DNA of 64,000 bases, taken from the NCBI GenBank assembly GCA_016213825.1, contig JACQZP010000026.1, positions 310,001 through 374,000 on the forward strand, written 5' to 3'. Position numbers and translations under genes: made by a program. Each line of letters begins with the position of its first letter. The stretch's first letter is position 1. This document shows, one piece after another, positions 27,657 through 35,977 of this stretch. Below the pieces are notes generated by a model. It ran no database searches. It worked only from the letters and a program-made list of their open reading frames with translations, and had not been told where the DNA came from. This stretch comes from Acetobacterium woodii (lineage in GTDB: Bacteria; Bacillota; Clostridia; Eubacteriales; Eubacteriaceae).

Positions 27657-29180
27657 TTATTCTGCTGATAAGGAAGCGTGGTTGAGATATTCAAGAATAT
27701 TCAGTGTCAGCAAAATCCGTTCCCGTTCGTAAACATCATCCAGATTAAAAGAAAAAAGCTGATTAATCTTATCAAGCCGATAGCTTAAGGTATTGCGATG
27801 GATATGCAGCACAGCCGCCGTAGGCAGGCTGTGCCGTTCATGTTTTAAATAGAATTCCAGGGTTTCCATAAATTTGGCATCGTGTTCAGCATCATAAGCC
27901 TGGAGGATCAGCACACCCGGGTGACACATAGCAGCCAGATCTTTTTTATTGTCAAAACCGAGAAATGGGTGATAGCGCATGACATCCTGGTAGCAATACA
28001 TCGTGGTCGGCAAAGTCAGCTGCTGCCCCAGGGTGATAGCAGTGGTAGCCTGAATATAGAGACGATGAAGATTGGCAAACCCCGGGATTTCATCACTGAT
28101 GCCGATGGTTCCGTTGATACTGTTGCTTAAACTTCTTAGTTTATTAATCAGAGTGGTTTGTTGGCGCTGAAGTTTAGGGAAAACAGCAACAATGGCATTC
28201 TTATAATTAACCGGTTTACAACCGTTAATGTGTTCCAGTTGCCGTGAGATTTGTTCATTTCGCAGTTCATCATGTACGTATGGATTGATTTTGACGACGG
28301 TATAGCCATCGTTAAAATCCAGCTTCAGGGCACTGACCTGATTTTTAATGTGAGCCAACTGCATCGGTTTTCCTTCCAGCATGTCGATGATAAAATGTTC
28401 GTAATAACGGCCTCGGGTGGTTTGAAAATGTGGGTCAGAGCGGATCGCATCAAGGACATAGGGGCCCGCCAGATTAGTCAGCTCCACATCCCCCGGGGTG
28501 ATTTTTTTGAGCATCCCAACCACAAAAAAATGTCCCTGAAGTTTCCCTTTATGGCGCATATTATAATTGATAAATGGCGTATAGAAAAATTTTGAAATAA
28601 TCAGATCAGCACAGAGACCGGATTCCATGGATTGCAGTTCGTTACTTTCGATGAGGTTCATTACGATGTTGTAAGGCAAGTAACCATCACTCAGAAGCCG
28701 TCGCCAGTTGGCGCTCATTTCCGGCATGGTTTCCGGCCCGTGGATGCCCAGCACCTTAAAACTCGAATCAACCAGATAAACCGGATTGCCGCAAATTTTC
28801 GAAACAAGTTCAACCACCTGCTGCAGGCCTTTTTTCTGAAGGATGGCTTGGGTCAGCTTTTCAAACTGGGCGCGAATCTCGTAAAAAAGCTGTGAAATGC
28901 GATTAAACAGTTCAAACAGAGAATAATCACCATCAATCACGAGTGCATCACAGGGAAAAGTACCGGAACCGTTGAGCAGACACAGTCCGCTACCGGATTC
29001 GCAGGTCAAACCATCAATTGGTCGACCTTCGCCGATATATAAAATGCCGTTTTTTAAGCTCGTCAGTTCCGATGAGAGCAGCCGCACATCCTCAAAAACG
29101 GAGTGATGCGGGGCCTGCAGAATGGCCTCATCGGCACAAAAATTTAGTTTCTCCAAGATAATTTGCAACGAAATTTTCAT
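27657..29180 (-). CDS. PucR/CdaR-type transcriptional regulator, second copy
   Basis: 507 residues from the ATG at 29178-29180, which follows AAAGGAGCAGCAG; a start 21 bases upstream is less well placed. The C-terminal helix-turn-helix (AAVLHIHRNTLSYRLDKINQ) is the PucR signature, the central part looks like a CdaR degenerate GGDEF domain, and the N-terminal sensor region resembles the first copy at 1928. It is divergent from the MT I-MT II-CP operon starting at 29394, which it probably controls. A CACTA/TAGTG dyad at 29322-29334 in the shared promoter region is a candidate binding site. Confidence 0.85.
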   Translation of the reverse strand: MKISLQIILEKLNFCADEAILQAPHHSVFEDVRLLSSELTSLKNGILYIGEGRPIDGLTCESGSGLCLLNGSGTFPCDALVIDGDYSLFELFNRISQLFYEIRAQFEKLTQAILQKKGLQQVVELVSKICGNPVYLVDSSFKVLGIHGPETMPEMSANWRRLLSDGYLPYNIVMNLIESNELQSMESGLCADLIISKFFYTPFINYNMRHKGKLQGHFFVVGMLKKITPGDVELTNLAGPYVLDAIRSDPHFQTTRGRYYEHFIIDMLEGKPMQLAHIKNQVSALKLDFNDGYTVVKINPYVHDELRNEQISRQLEHINGCKPVNYKNAIVAVFPKLQRQQTTLINKLRSLSNSINGTIGISDEIPGFANLHRLYIQATTAITLGQQLTLPTTMYCYQDVMRYHPFLGFDNKKDLAAMCHPGVLILQAYDAEHDAKFMETLEFYLKHERHSLPTAAVLHIHRNTLSYRLDKINQLFSFNLDDVYERERILLTLNILEYLNHASLSAE

Positions 29181-29393
29181 CTGCTGCTCCTTTTTTCGCA
29201 TTTTTATTCATTGTGCCAACCGCACAGTTTTTTTTGTTTTTTCTCTGTCCAGCTGTCCGATGTATTATTTTGTAAAACGAAAGATAATACTAATAACAAC
29301 GATTACAAAAGATGGATGTGCCACTAGTATAGTGCATTAACGGTTCTTATGTCAAATTGTTGGTTTGAAAAAAGAAGTAAAAGGAGAAAACAA

Positions 29394-30404
29394 ATGACTG
29401 AACGCGAAAATATGGAGTTGATTTTTCAACACAAACAACCAGACTGGATCCCCCATCTGGGCAATGACACCTATGGTATTCGTGACTATATCGTTGAACG
29501 ACCGATTATGACCACCGGCCATGATGCCTGGGGCTGCCATTGGATCAGCTGTCCAACAACGTTAAATATTACTCATCCGGACACCAGCGATATCAAATTT
29601 GAGGATCTTGACGAGTGGCGGGAAAAAATTAATATCCCCGATCTGGACGAGGTCGATTTTATCCCGATGATCGAAGAAGCCAAGGTCTTTACCGATCGGG
29701 AACAAAAAATGACCCAATACGTCTCCTTAAATGGTATTTTTGAGCGAACTCATATTTTGATGGGATTTGAAAATGCTTTGTGTGCCTGTATGGAAGAACC
29801 AGAGGAATTCGGAGAAATGCTCGAAGCCATTACCGAACATAAAATTCGTCTCTTTAAAAAAGTATTTGAAATCGCCCAGCCGGACATCCTGGTTTATCAC
29901 GATGATATGGCAACTCAGGCGTCGCAATTTTTACCCACTGATTTTTATAAAGAATACCTATTCCCCCGATATAAACGCATTGTTGAAGCAGCCCGGGAAA
30001 TCGGTTACAAGTATGTAATGCAGCACAGCTGCGGTCGGATTGAAAAAATTATTCCTGATTGGCTAGAATGTGGTTTTGACGGCTGGGACAGTGTTATGCC
30101 CTGTAACGATCTCGTCCAGGTTAAGAACGAATTCGGCGATAAAATCGCCTTTATGCCAGGTCTGGATACCCAGGGAGTCCTCGGCAAAGCCGGTTCCAGT
30201 CGTCAGGAAATTGAAGAAATGGTCATTCGCTGGATGAATATGCTGGCCAGTGACGGTACTGGCCTGATCATTGATGCCACCGTTGCCTACAGCTTAAATC
30301 CCGCCAATGAAGCCGTCTGTCTGGAATTCATCAAAAAACATGGGAAACCGTTTATGGATGCAAAAAAAGCCGGCATTGAGTATGTTCCCGAGCTGGAGGT
30401 TTAA
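29394..30404 (+). CDS. UroD-fold methyltransferase B (MT I)
   Basis: 336 residues from the ATG at 29394, set by AAAGGAG; the longer frame from 29349 lacks support. TIM-barrel fold of the uroporphyrinogen decarboxylase superfamily with VYHDDMATQ (His169, Asp170, Asp171) and QHSCGR (His211, Cys213), the conserved active-site and metal segments of corrinoid-dependent methyltransferases. It is followed 3 bases later by MT II and then CP, forming the three-gene demethylase core known from O-demethylase systems (MtvB/OdmB type). The substrate is unknown. Confidence 0.87.
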   Translation: MTERENMELIFQHKQPDWIPHLGNDTYGIRDYIVERPIMTTGHDAWGCHWISCPTTLNITHPDTSDIKFEDLDEWREKINIPDLDEVDFIPMIEEAKVFTDREQKMTQYVSLNGIFERTHILMGFENALCACMEEPEEFGEMLEAITEHKIRLFKKVFEIAQPDILVYHDDMATQASQFLPTDFYKEYLFPRYKRIVEAAREIGYKYVMQHSCGRIEKIIPDWLECGFDGWDSVMPCNDLVQVKNEFGDKIAFMPGLDTQGVLGKAGSSRQEIEEMVIRWMNMLASDGTGLIIDATVAYSLNPANEAVCLEFIKKHGKPFMDAKKAGIEYVPELEV

Positions 30405-30407
30405 ACA

Positions 30408-31205
30408 TTGATCATTATTGGAGAAAAAATTAACGGTGCTATTCCTTCAACCGGAAAGGCCATTGCGAAAAAAGATGTAGAATTTATCCGAAACCTGGCC
30501 ATCAAACAGGCGGAAGCCGGAGCAGATTTCATCGATGTTTGCGCTTCAGTGGATGATGACATCGAACTGGAAACTATGAAATGGCTCATAGACATTGTTC
30601 AGGAAGCTACCGATGTGCCCATCGCTGTTGATAGTCCCAGCGTATATACCTGTATTGAATCGATGAAGTTCTGTAAGAAACCGGGGTTATTTAATTCGGT
30701 GTCTTTGGAAGGTGACAAAGCGGATGTGGCTTTTAAAGTGTTGGCGGATACCAAATGGGAATGCGTGGCTTTGTTAAATAGTGATAAGGGGATTCCCAAA
30801 ACGGCCAAAGACCGCTTAGATGTCTTTACTGATTTAATGGCAAAATGCCAGGAATATAAGATCGACCCATCCCGGATGCATATTGATCCCTTGATTGAAA
30901 TGCTCTGTACCTCAGAAGACGGTATTACCATGGTTACTGAAGTAATCCGGGAAATCAAAAAACAATACCCGTCTATTCACGTCACTGGAGCGGTCAGCAA
31001 TATTTCCTTCAACCTGCCAGCCCGGCGGATTGCCAATCAGGCCTTTGCTGTTTTGGCCATGAGCGCGGGGATGGACAGCTTCATCCTCGATCCGCTGAAC
31101 AAGGATATGATGGGGATGCTCTTTGCCACCGAAGCGATGATGGGCGAAGACGAATACTGCATGGAATACATCGGTGCCTTCCGGGAAGGCATTTTTGTGA
31201 AATAA
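30408..31205 (+). CDS. Methyl-THF:corrinoid methyltransferase (MT II), copy 2
   Basis: 265 residues with a TTG start, supported by GGAGG 10 bases upstream that overlaps the end of MT I. It has the same pterin-site residues as copy 1 (Asp75, Asn96, Asp160, Asn198) and is very close to copy 3 at 45069, differing by scattered substitutions only, so those two are recent paralogues. It passes the methyl group from the CP at 31245 to THF. Tight coupling to MT I and the weak TTG start may set a lower expression level than the neighbouring subunits. Confidence 0.9.
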   Translation: MIIIGEKINGAIPSTGKAIAKKDVEFIRNLAIKQAEAGADFIDVCASVDDDIELETMKWLIDIVQEATDVPIAVDSPSVYTCIESMKFCKKPGLFNSVSLEGDKADVAFKVLADTKWECVALLNSDKGIPKTAKDRLDVFTDLMAKCQEYKIDPSRMHIDPLIEMLCTSEDGITMVTEVIREIKKQYPSIHVTGAVSNISFNLPARRIANQAFAVLAMSAGMDSFILDPLNKDMMGMLFATEAMMGEDEYCMEYIGAFREGIFVK

Positions 31206-31244
31206 TCAGAACACACAATAAGAAAAAACTAAGGAGAACATAAC

Positions 31245-31874
31245 ATGTCAAAAATTGAAGAAGTAAAAGTTTTAGTGGAAACCGGTAAATCAAAAAAAGT
31301 TGCAGCAGCTGTTCAGGAAGCCCTGGATAACGGTGCTAAAGCCAGTGAAATTCTCGAAGCGATGATTGCATCCATGGGTGTGGTAGGGGAAAAGTTTTCA
31401 GCTGGTGAAATTTTTGTGCCGGAAATGTTGATCGCTGCCAAATCCATGGCCAAAGGCGTGGACGTTTTAAGGCCGTTGTTGGCTGGTGACAACTCGGCAT
31501 CATTGGGAACCTGTATCATCGGGACCGTAGCAGGAGACCTTCACGATATCGGTAAAAATTTAGTAACCATGATGATTGAAAGCGCTGGTTTCACTATGGT
31601 GGATCTGGGTGTGGATGTGCCGGCCGAACGATTTGTGGAAGCCATCGAAGAAAACGAAAATGTCACTTTGGTTGCTTGTTCAGCACTGCTGACCACTACG
31701 ATGCCAGCGCTGAAAGAAGCGGTTGCGACTATCAAAGCCAGCGGTTTAACCGGCTTTAAAGTGATTGTCGGCGGAGCTCCGGTGACCGCTGAATTTGCCC
31801 AGGAAATTGGAGCAGACGGATTTGCGCCAGATGCTGGCAGTGCTGCTGTAAAAGCGAAAGAGCTGGTCGCTTAA
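31245..31874 (+). CDS. Corrinoid protein (CP) of locus B
   Basis: 209 residues. Helical cap domain, then the cobalamin-binding domain with DLHDIGKN (Asp98, His100 as cobalt ligand, Gly103), SALLTTTMPAL and IVGGAPVTAEF. It is very similar to the CPs at 9850 and 46111. It accepts the methyl group from MT I (29394) and donates it to MT II (30408). An AAGGAG site is present. A very stable hairpin follows before the transporter gene. Confidence 0.92.
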   Translation: MSKIEEVKVLVETGKSKKVAAAVQEALDNGAKASEILEAMIASMGVVGEKFSAGEIFVPEMLIAAKSMAKGVDVLRPLLAGDNSASLGTCIIGTVAGDLHDIGKNLVTMMIESAGFTMVDLGVDVPAERFVEAIEENENVTLVACSALLTTTMPALKEAVATIKASGLTGFKVIVGGAPVTAEFAQEIGADGFAPDAGSAAVKAKELVA

Positions 31875-31952
31875 TTTTTATGGACCCCTATCTCTTTTTG
31901 ATTCTTAAGGTGCTAGTTACTTTTAGCTGGTCTTGATATTCAGAAAGAAAAC

Positions 31953-31993
31953 CCCAGACGGTACTCGAAGACTTTCTTCGAGTACCGTCTGGG
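31953..31993. repeat. 19-bp perfect inverted repeat between CP and transporter
   Basis: Arms 31953-31971 (begins CCCAGACGGTACTCG) and 31975-31993 are perfectly complementary with a 3-base loop. No strong T-tract follows, so it may be a leaky terminator or an RNA-stability element that separates high CP from lower transporter expression. Confidence 0.8.
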
Positions 31994-32067
31994 AATTTTG
32001 AAAAATTCAACATTTTTGGGCTAAGAAAACGTTTAAAATAAAAAATGAAATTTGGAGGATCATAGCA

Positions 32068-33453
32068 ATGATCAGAATGAATAATAAAATTAAGAATTTC
32101 TTTGGCGTCGGGGATATGTTCTTCTCACTGATGGTCACAATGGAACTGGCCTTTATGATGGTGTTTCTCACAGACGTTCTGAAACTCAATGTCGCCATGG
32201 CCGGAACGATTGTATCGATTACCAGTATGGGCGATTTGATTACAGCTTTTATTGCTGGCGGCATCGTTGATAAGTCCAATTTTAAATGGGGAAAATATCG
32301 TTCCTGGCTCTTGTTTGGACCGGCCATTGCGACCATTTTCTTTGTTCTAGAATTCACTCAGTTTGGCACCGAAATGACAACGGCAGTTATTTTTACGATT
32401 TGTTATTTAATCTCACATACCCTCTGGAATATTTTCTATACCGCCAATCGTGCTCTAGCCGGAGCCGTTACCGATGACCCCACCGAACGCGCCCACATCT
32501 CAGGAAGAATTGCTGCCTGGATGAATGCTGGCCGGATCATTGGCTCCAAACTGATCATCGTCATGATCATGTTTTTTGCTGCCACTTTCGGGGGCGGAGG
32601 CCAACTGATTGGTTACACAATAACAGCCGCAATTTTGGGTGTTTTGATGTGCATTGGTTACTTGATTCACTATAAAATAACCGATGGCTACGATCTGCCC
32701 CAGGAAACTGCTAAAAAAACAATTGCTATGCAGAAAGTCACCGTTATTGACATGTTTAAAGGTGTAGGCAAGAATCCGCCGCTGATCTTGGTACTGATTT
32801 GTGATTTTATGCGTCTGAGTGGTTATTACCTAATGTTGGCACTGGTAGCTTATTACTGTAAAATTGTACTGAAAGATCCAGTTGCCGTCGGCAACATGCT
32901 GCTGTTTATCAACATTGGCTGTCTGCTGGGATCACTGTTATCCAGAACCTTTGTTGCTAAATTAGGGACGAAGCTAACAAGTATTTTGGGCATGGCAGGA
33001 GCGGCTGCTTTTATGATTGTGGCAATGATGGTATCACCCAATGCAATGGCCGTAATGGTCTGTCTAGCTTTAAGTCAATTCTGCTATGGCGTTTCCTTTG
33101 GTCTGACAACAAGTCTTTATGCTAATTCAGCCACTTTTGCGGAGTACTCGACCGAAAAAAACACCACTGGTTTTATTATGGGTTTATTGAGTTTTTCCAT
33201 TAAAATGTCACTTTTTATCCGTGGTTTGATTATCACCTTTGTGCTCGGCTTTATCGGTTATAGTGCCCAAATGGAGGTGACATCACAAATTATCGGCAAT
33301 ATGTCTACGGCCTTCTTCGTGATCCCAGCTGTGTTGCTCGCTCTTGCTATCATTCCGCTGTTACTGATGAAAATGAAAGATAGCGATGTCATCGATATGC
33401 GTAAAGAAATTGAAGCACGTAAAAATGCAAAAGTAAAACCCGAAACGAATTGA
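32068..33453 (+). CDS. GPH-family (glycoside-pentoside-hexuronide:cation) symporter, locus B
   Basis: 461 residues with about 12 predicted membrane helices. The N-terminus IKNFFGVGDMFFSLMVTMEL and the loop GGIVDKSNFKWGKYRSWLLF are the hallmark segments of the GPH/MelB branch of MFS symporters. It follows the MT I-MT II-CP operon on the same strand, and a second GPH gene of identical length follows the MT II-CP pair at 46840. In this setting it is a likely importer of the methylated substrate. A GGAGG site lies upstream of the ATG. Confidence 0.85.
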   Translation: MIRMNNKIKNFFGVGDMFFSLMVTMELAFMMVFLTDVLKLNVAMAGTIVSITSMGDLITAFIAGGIVDKSNFKWGKYRSWLLFGPAIATIFFVLEFTQFGTEMTTAVIFTICYLISHTLWNIFYTANRALAGAVTDDPTERAHISGRIAAWMNAGRIIGSKLIIVMIMFFAATFGGGGQLIGYTITAAILGVLMCIGYLIHYKITDGYDLPQETAKKTIAMQKVTVIDMFKGVGKNPPLILVLICDFMRLSGYYLMLALVAYYCKIVLKDPVAVGNMLLFINIGCLLGSLLSRTFVAKLGTKLTSILGMAGAAAFMIVAMMVSPNAMAVMVCLALSQFCYGVSFGLTTSLYANSATFAEYSTEKNTTGFIMGLLSFSIKMSLFIRGLIITFVLGFIGYSAQMEVTSQIIGNMSTAFFVIPAVLLALAIIPLLLMKMKDSDVIDMRKEIEARKNAKVKPETN

Positions 33454-33470
33454 TCATTTTCTGAAGCAAT

Positions 33471-33520
33471 CCTGCTCTGTTTTGTGCAATATTTTTTTAT
33501 TGTATCAAAACAGAGACAGG
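33471..33520. repeat. Long hairpin between transporter and chemoreceptor
   Basis: CCTGCTCTGTTTTG (33471-33484) pairs with CAAAACAGAGACAGG (33506-33520), one bulged base, with an inner CAATA/TATTG stem. It may end transcription before the chemoreceptor gene or act as an mRNA processing site. Confidence 0.7.
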
Positions 33521-33551
33521 AAAATGAAATTTTGCGGATCAAGGAGGCAAG

Positions 33552-35765
33552 ATGAAAACGACAAGAATGCCTTATTCAAGATTGTTTTTAAGACAAGGTG
33601 TACCGTTATTTATGATGATTTTAAGTATGGGGAGCTTCATTCTTTGGTCAGTTAATTTAATCAGAGAGGGAGAGATACTTAATCAGTTCGATAACAGGAT
33701 GATTTTTGCTTTTGGTATTGCATTCACTGCAGCAACTATTTTAAATTGGATTATATTTAAAAACAACGACAGGCTAAAAGCGCGTTTGGAGAATCGGTTG
33801 CAAGTGATTGAAAATCAAAATGATGAGCAAAATCGGATTATTCAATTGATTGCGGATGGAAATTTTTCATTTACAATTCAAGCCATTTCGGAAACGGACC
33901 AGCTTAGTAGTAACTTAGTTAGAATTCAGAATTCTTTAAATTTACTTGAATCACAAAATGATGGAGCATTGAGTAATTGTGCAGCATTGCTTTCGGGTGG
34001 ATTCTATAAAATTTTTAATAATCATCAAGTGGCAGTAAAAAAAGAAACGGATCAGAAAGAATTCTATGGTGCCATACTGGATGCCCTTCCATACTCACTA
34101 TTGGTTTCAGACAGCGATTTTAAATACAAATATGTCAATAAAAATATGGCCAATTATTTACTTGCCAAAGGAATCATTACCGATCGGGAATTGGCAATCG
34201 GGATGGATTGTAGCGTATCGGGATCCAACATGTGTGGAAATGAAAACTGTGCTCGACGACTTTTGGTTGAAAAAGGCATAAATACAACAAACTTTAAAGC
34301 GCGAGGGAAATATTACAAAGAGGATATTGTTTTTTTGAAAGATAAAAATGGAGAAAACACCACCGATGTGCTGGAATTAACACTGGATCAAACCCCGGTG
34401 ATGAGTGTATCCGCTTATAATCAAAAAGAAGTTGAGCGGCTTTTACACAATCTGGTCTGCCTTGCAAATGGTAATTTGGATTTTGATTTAGATGTTGAAG
34501 AGCCCAATGAATTTACCCAGGATGCCTTTCAGCAATTTGATTCAATCAGAGGAAATATGATAAAGGTGAAAGCGTCAATCAGCAGTCTGATTGAAAATAG
34601 CACTTGGATCATTAAAGAAATTATTGGTGGGAACCTGAGCGCCAGGTCAGATGAAACTGAATTTAATGGTTCGTGGAAAACCTTGATTAGTGGGATGAAT
34701 ACGATCCTGGAAAAAATTAAACAGCCATTGGACGAAGTGGTCGCTGTCATGTCTGGGATTTCTAACGGAAATCTTCACATTGAGGTAAAAGGGGAATACC
34801 ATGGTGAATTTAATCAATTAAAAGTATCAGTCAATCAGACAAAAGAATATCTCAGATGGATTACAAACCGGATAAAAGAAATAACCGGCGAAATCAGTCA
34901 AGGCAATCTGGATTTGGATTCAATTGATCGATTCGAGGGTGATTTTTCTGATATTTCAGATGCGCTGAATAGTATTGTATTAACACTCAACGAATTGCTA
35001 AGTGAAATTAATGATTCCGCTGAACAGGTTTCCTCAGGAGCTGATCAGGTATCAAGTGGCAGTCAATCTCTAGCTCAAGGTTCCACTGAGCAGGCCAGCA
35101 CTATTGAGGAATTGACAGCTTCGATTGCAGAAATAGCCCTTCAGACAAAAAACAATGCCAGAAATGCAAATGAAGCTCAAAGTTTGTCAAAAAATGCCAA
35201 ACTTGGTGCTGAAGACGGAAACAAGCAAATGAGTGCGATGCAGTATTCAATGAAAGAAATTAACCAGTCATCAATGGATATTTCAAAAATTATTAAAGTG
35301 ATTGATGATATTGCGTTCCAGACAAATATTCTGGCTTTAAATGCAGCGGTTGAGGCCGCTAGAGCCGGCCAGCATGGCAAAGGATTTGCCGTCGTCGCTG
35401 AAGAAGTGCGGACTTTGGCAGCCCGAAGCGCTGATGCTGCCAAAGAGACAACTATTTTAATTGGAGGTTCAATTGATAAGGTGAAGAGGGGAACAGAGAT
35501 TGCGGACGAAACGGCAACTGCTCTTTTATCAATGGTCGATGGGATTGGTAAGGTAACCGATCTGGTTGGAAATATTGCGATCGCCTCCAATGAACAAGCG
35601 TCAGAAATAGCCCAGATCAATCAAGGTATTGAACAGGTAGCCCAGGTTGTCCATCAGAATTCAGCTACAGCAGAAGAAAGCGCGGCTGCTAGTGAAGAAC
35701 TCTCAGGACAGGCGGAACTTCTGAAAAATAAGCTGCGGCAGTTTAGGTTAAGGGATAATGTGTGA
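33552..35765 (+). CDS. Methyl-accepting chemotaxis protein with a Cys-rich PAS-like domain
   Basis: 737 residues. Two N-terminal membrane helices (about 13-33 and 48-70) are joined by a short loop, so sensing is probably cytoplasmic. A PAS-like region (about 170-290) contains a cysteine cluster CSVSGSNMCGNENC, seen in PAS domains of anaerobe sensor proteins and possibly a metal, heme or redox site. HAMP-like modules follow, and the signalling domain is intact ([20 protein letters not shown]). An AAGGAGG site precedes the ATG. Its position after the locus B transporter suggests chemotaxis linked to the methylated substrate or redox state. The stop codon lies inside a perfect palindrome. Confidence 0.9.
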   Translation: MKTTRMPYSRLFLRQGVPLFMMILSMGSFILWSVNLIREGEILNQFDNRMIFAFGIAFTAATILNWIIFKNNDRLKARLENRLQVIENQNDEQNRIIQLIADGNFSFTIQAISETDQLSSNLVRIQNSLNLLESQNDGALSNCAALLSGGFYKIFNNHQVAVKKETDQKEFYGAILDALPYSLLVSDSDFKYKYVNKNMANYLLAKGIITDRELAIGMDCSVSGSNMCGNENCARRLLVEKGINTTNFKARGKYYKEDIVFLKDKNGENTTDVLELTLDQTPVMSVSAYNQKEVERLLHNLVCLANGNLDFDLDVEEPNEFTQDAFQQFDSIRGNMIKVKASISSLIENSTWIIKEIIGGNLSARSDETEFNGSWKTLISGMNTILEKIKQPLDEVVAVMSGISNGNLHIEVKGEYHGEFNQLKVSVNQTKEYLRWITNRIKEITGEISQGNLDLDSIDRFEGDFSDISDALNSIVLTLNELLSEINDSAEQVSSGADQVSSGSQSLAQGSTEQASTIEELTASIAEIALQTKNNARNANEAQSLSKNAKLGAEDGNKQMSAMQYSMKEINQSSMDISKIIKVIDDIAFQTNILALNAAVEAARAGQHGKGFAVVAEEVRTLAARSADAAKETTILIGGSIDKVKRGTEIADETATALLSMVDGIGKVTDLVGNIAIASNEQASEIAQINQGIEQVAQVVHQNSATAEESAAASEELSGQAELLKNKLRQFRLRDNV

Positions 35766-35782
35766 CACATTATCCCTTAACC
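35746..35782. repeat. 18-bp perfect palindrome spanning the chemoreceptor stop codon
   Basis: GGTTAAGGGATAATGTGT (35746-35763) and ACACATTATCCCTTAACC (35765-35782) are perfect complements around a single base. The TGA stop is 35763-35765, at the very tip of the predicted hairpin. No T-run follows. Confidence 0.85.
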
Positions 35783-35937
35783 CGAGCGAACCTTCAGTCC
35801 AGTTTTACACATCAAAACCAGAAAACTGGCAGAAATCACAGCAATGATCGGAAAAATGTCTACTATCATTAAAGATTAATAATGTAAATAAAAGCGTTAT
35901 TATTCGTTTTTTTTTACCTATATATGTAAATATAAAC

Positions 35938-35953
35938 ATGTTTGTTAAAACAT
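35938..35953. promoter_or_regulatory. Candidate operator upstream of the CoA-transferase operon
   Basis: ATGTTTGTTAAAACAT is an inverted repeat (6-bp arms, 4-base centre) 25 bases before the CoA-transferase start, in an AT-rich leader. Either TetR protein encoded downstream could bind it; this is speculative. Confidence 0.35.
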
Positions 35954-35977
35954 AAAATTATAAAGGAGGAAAATATA

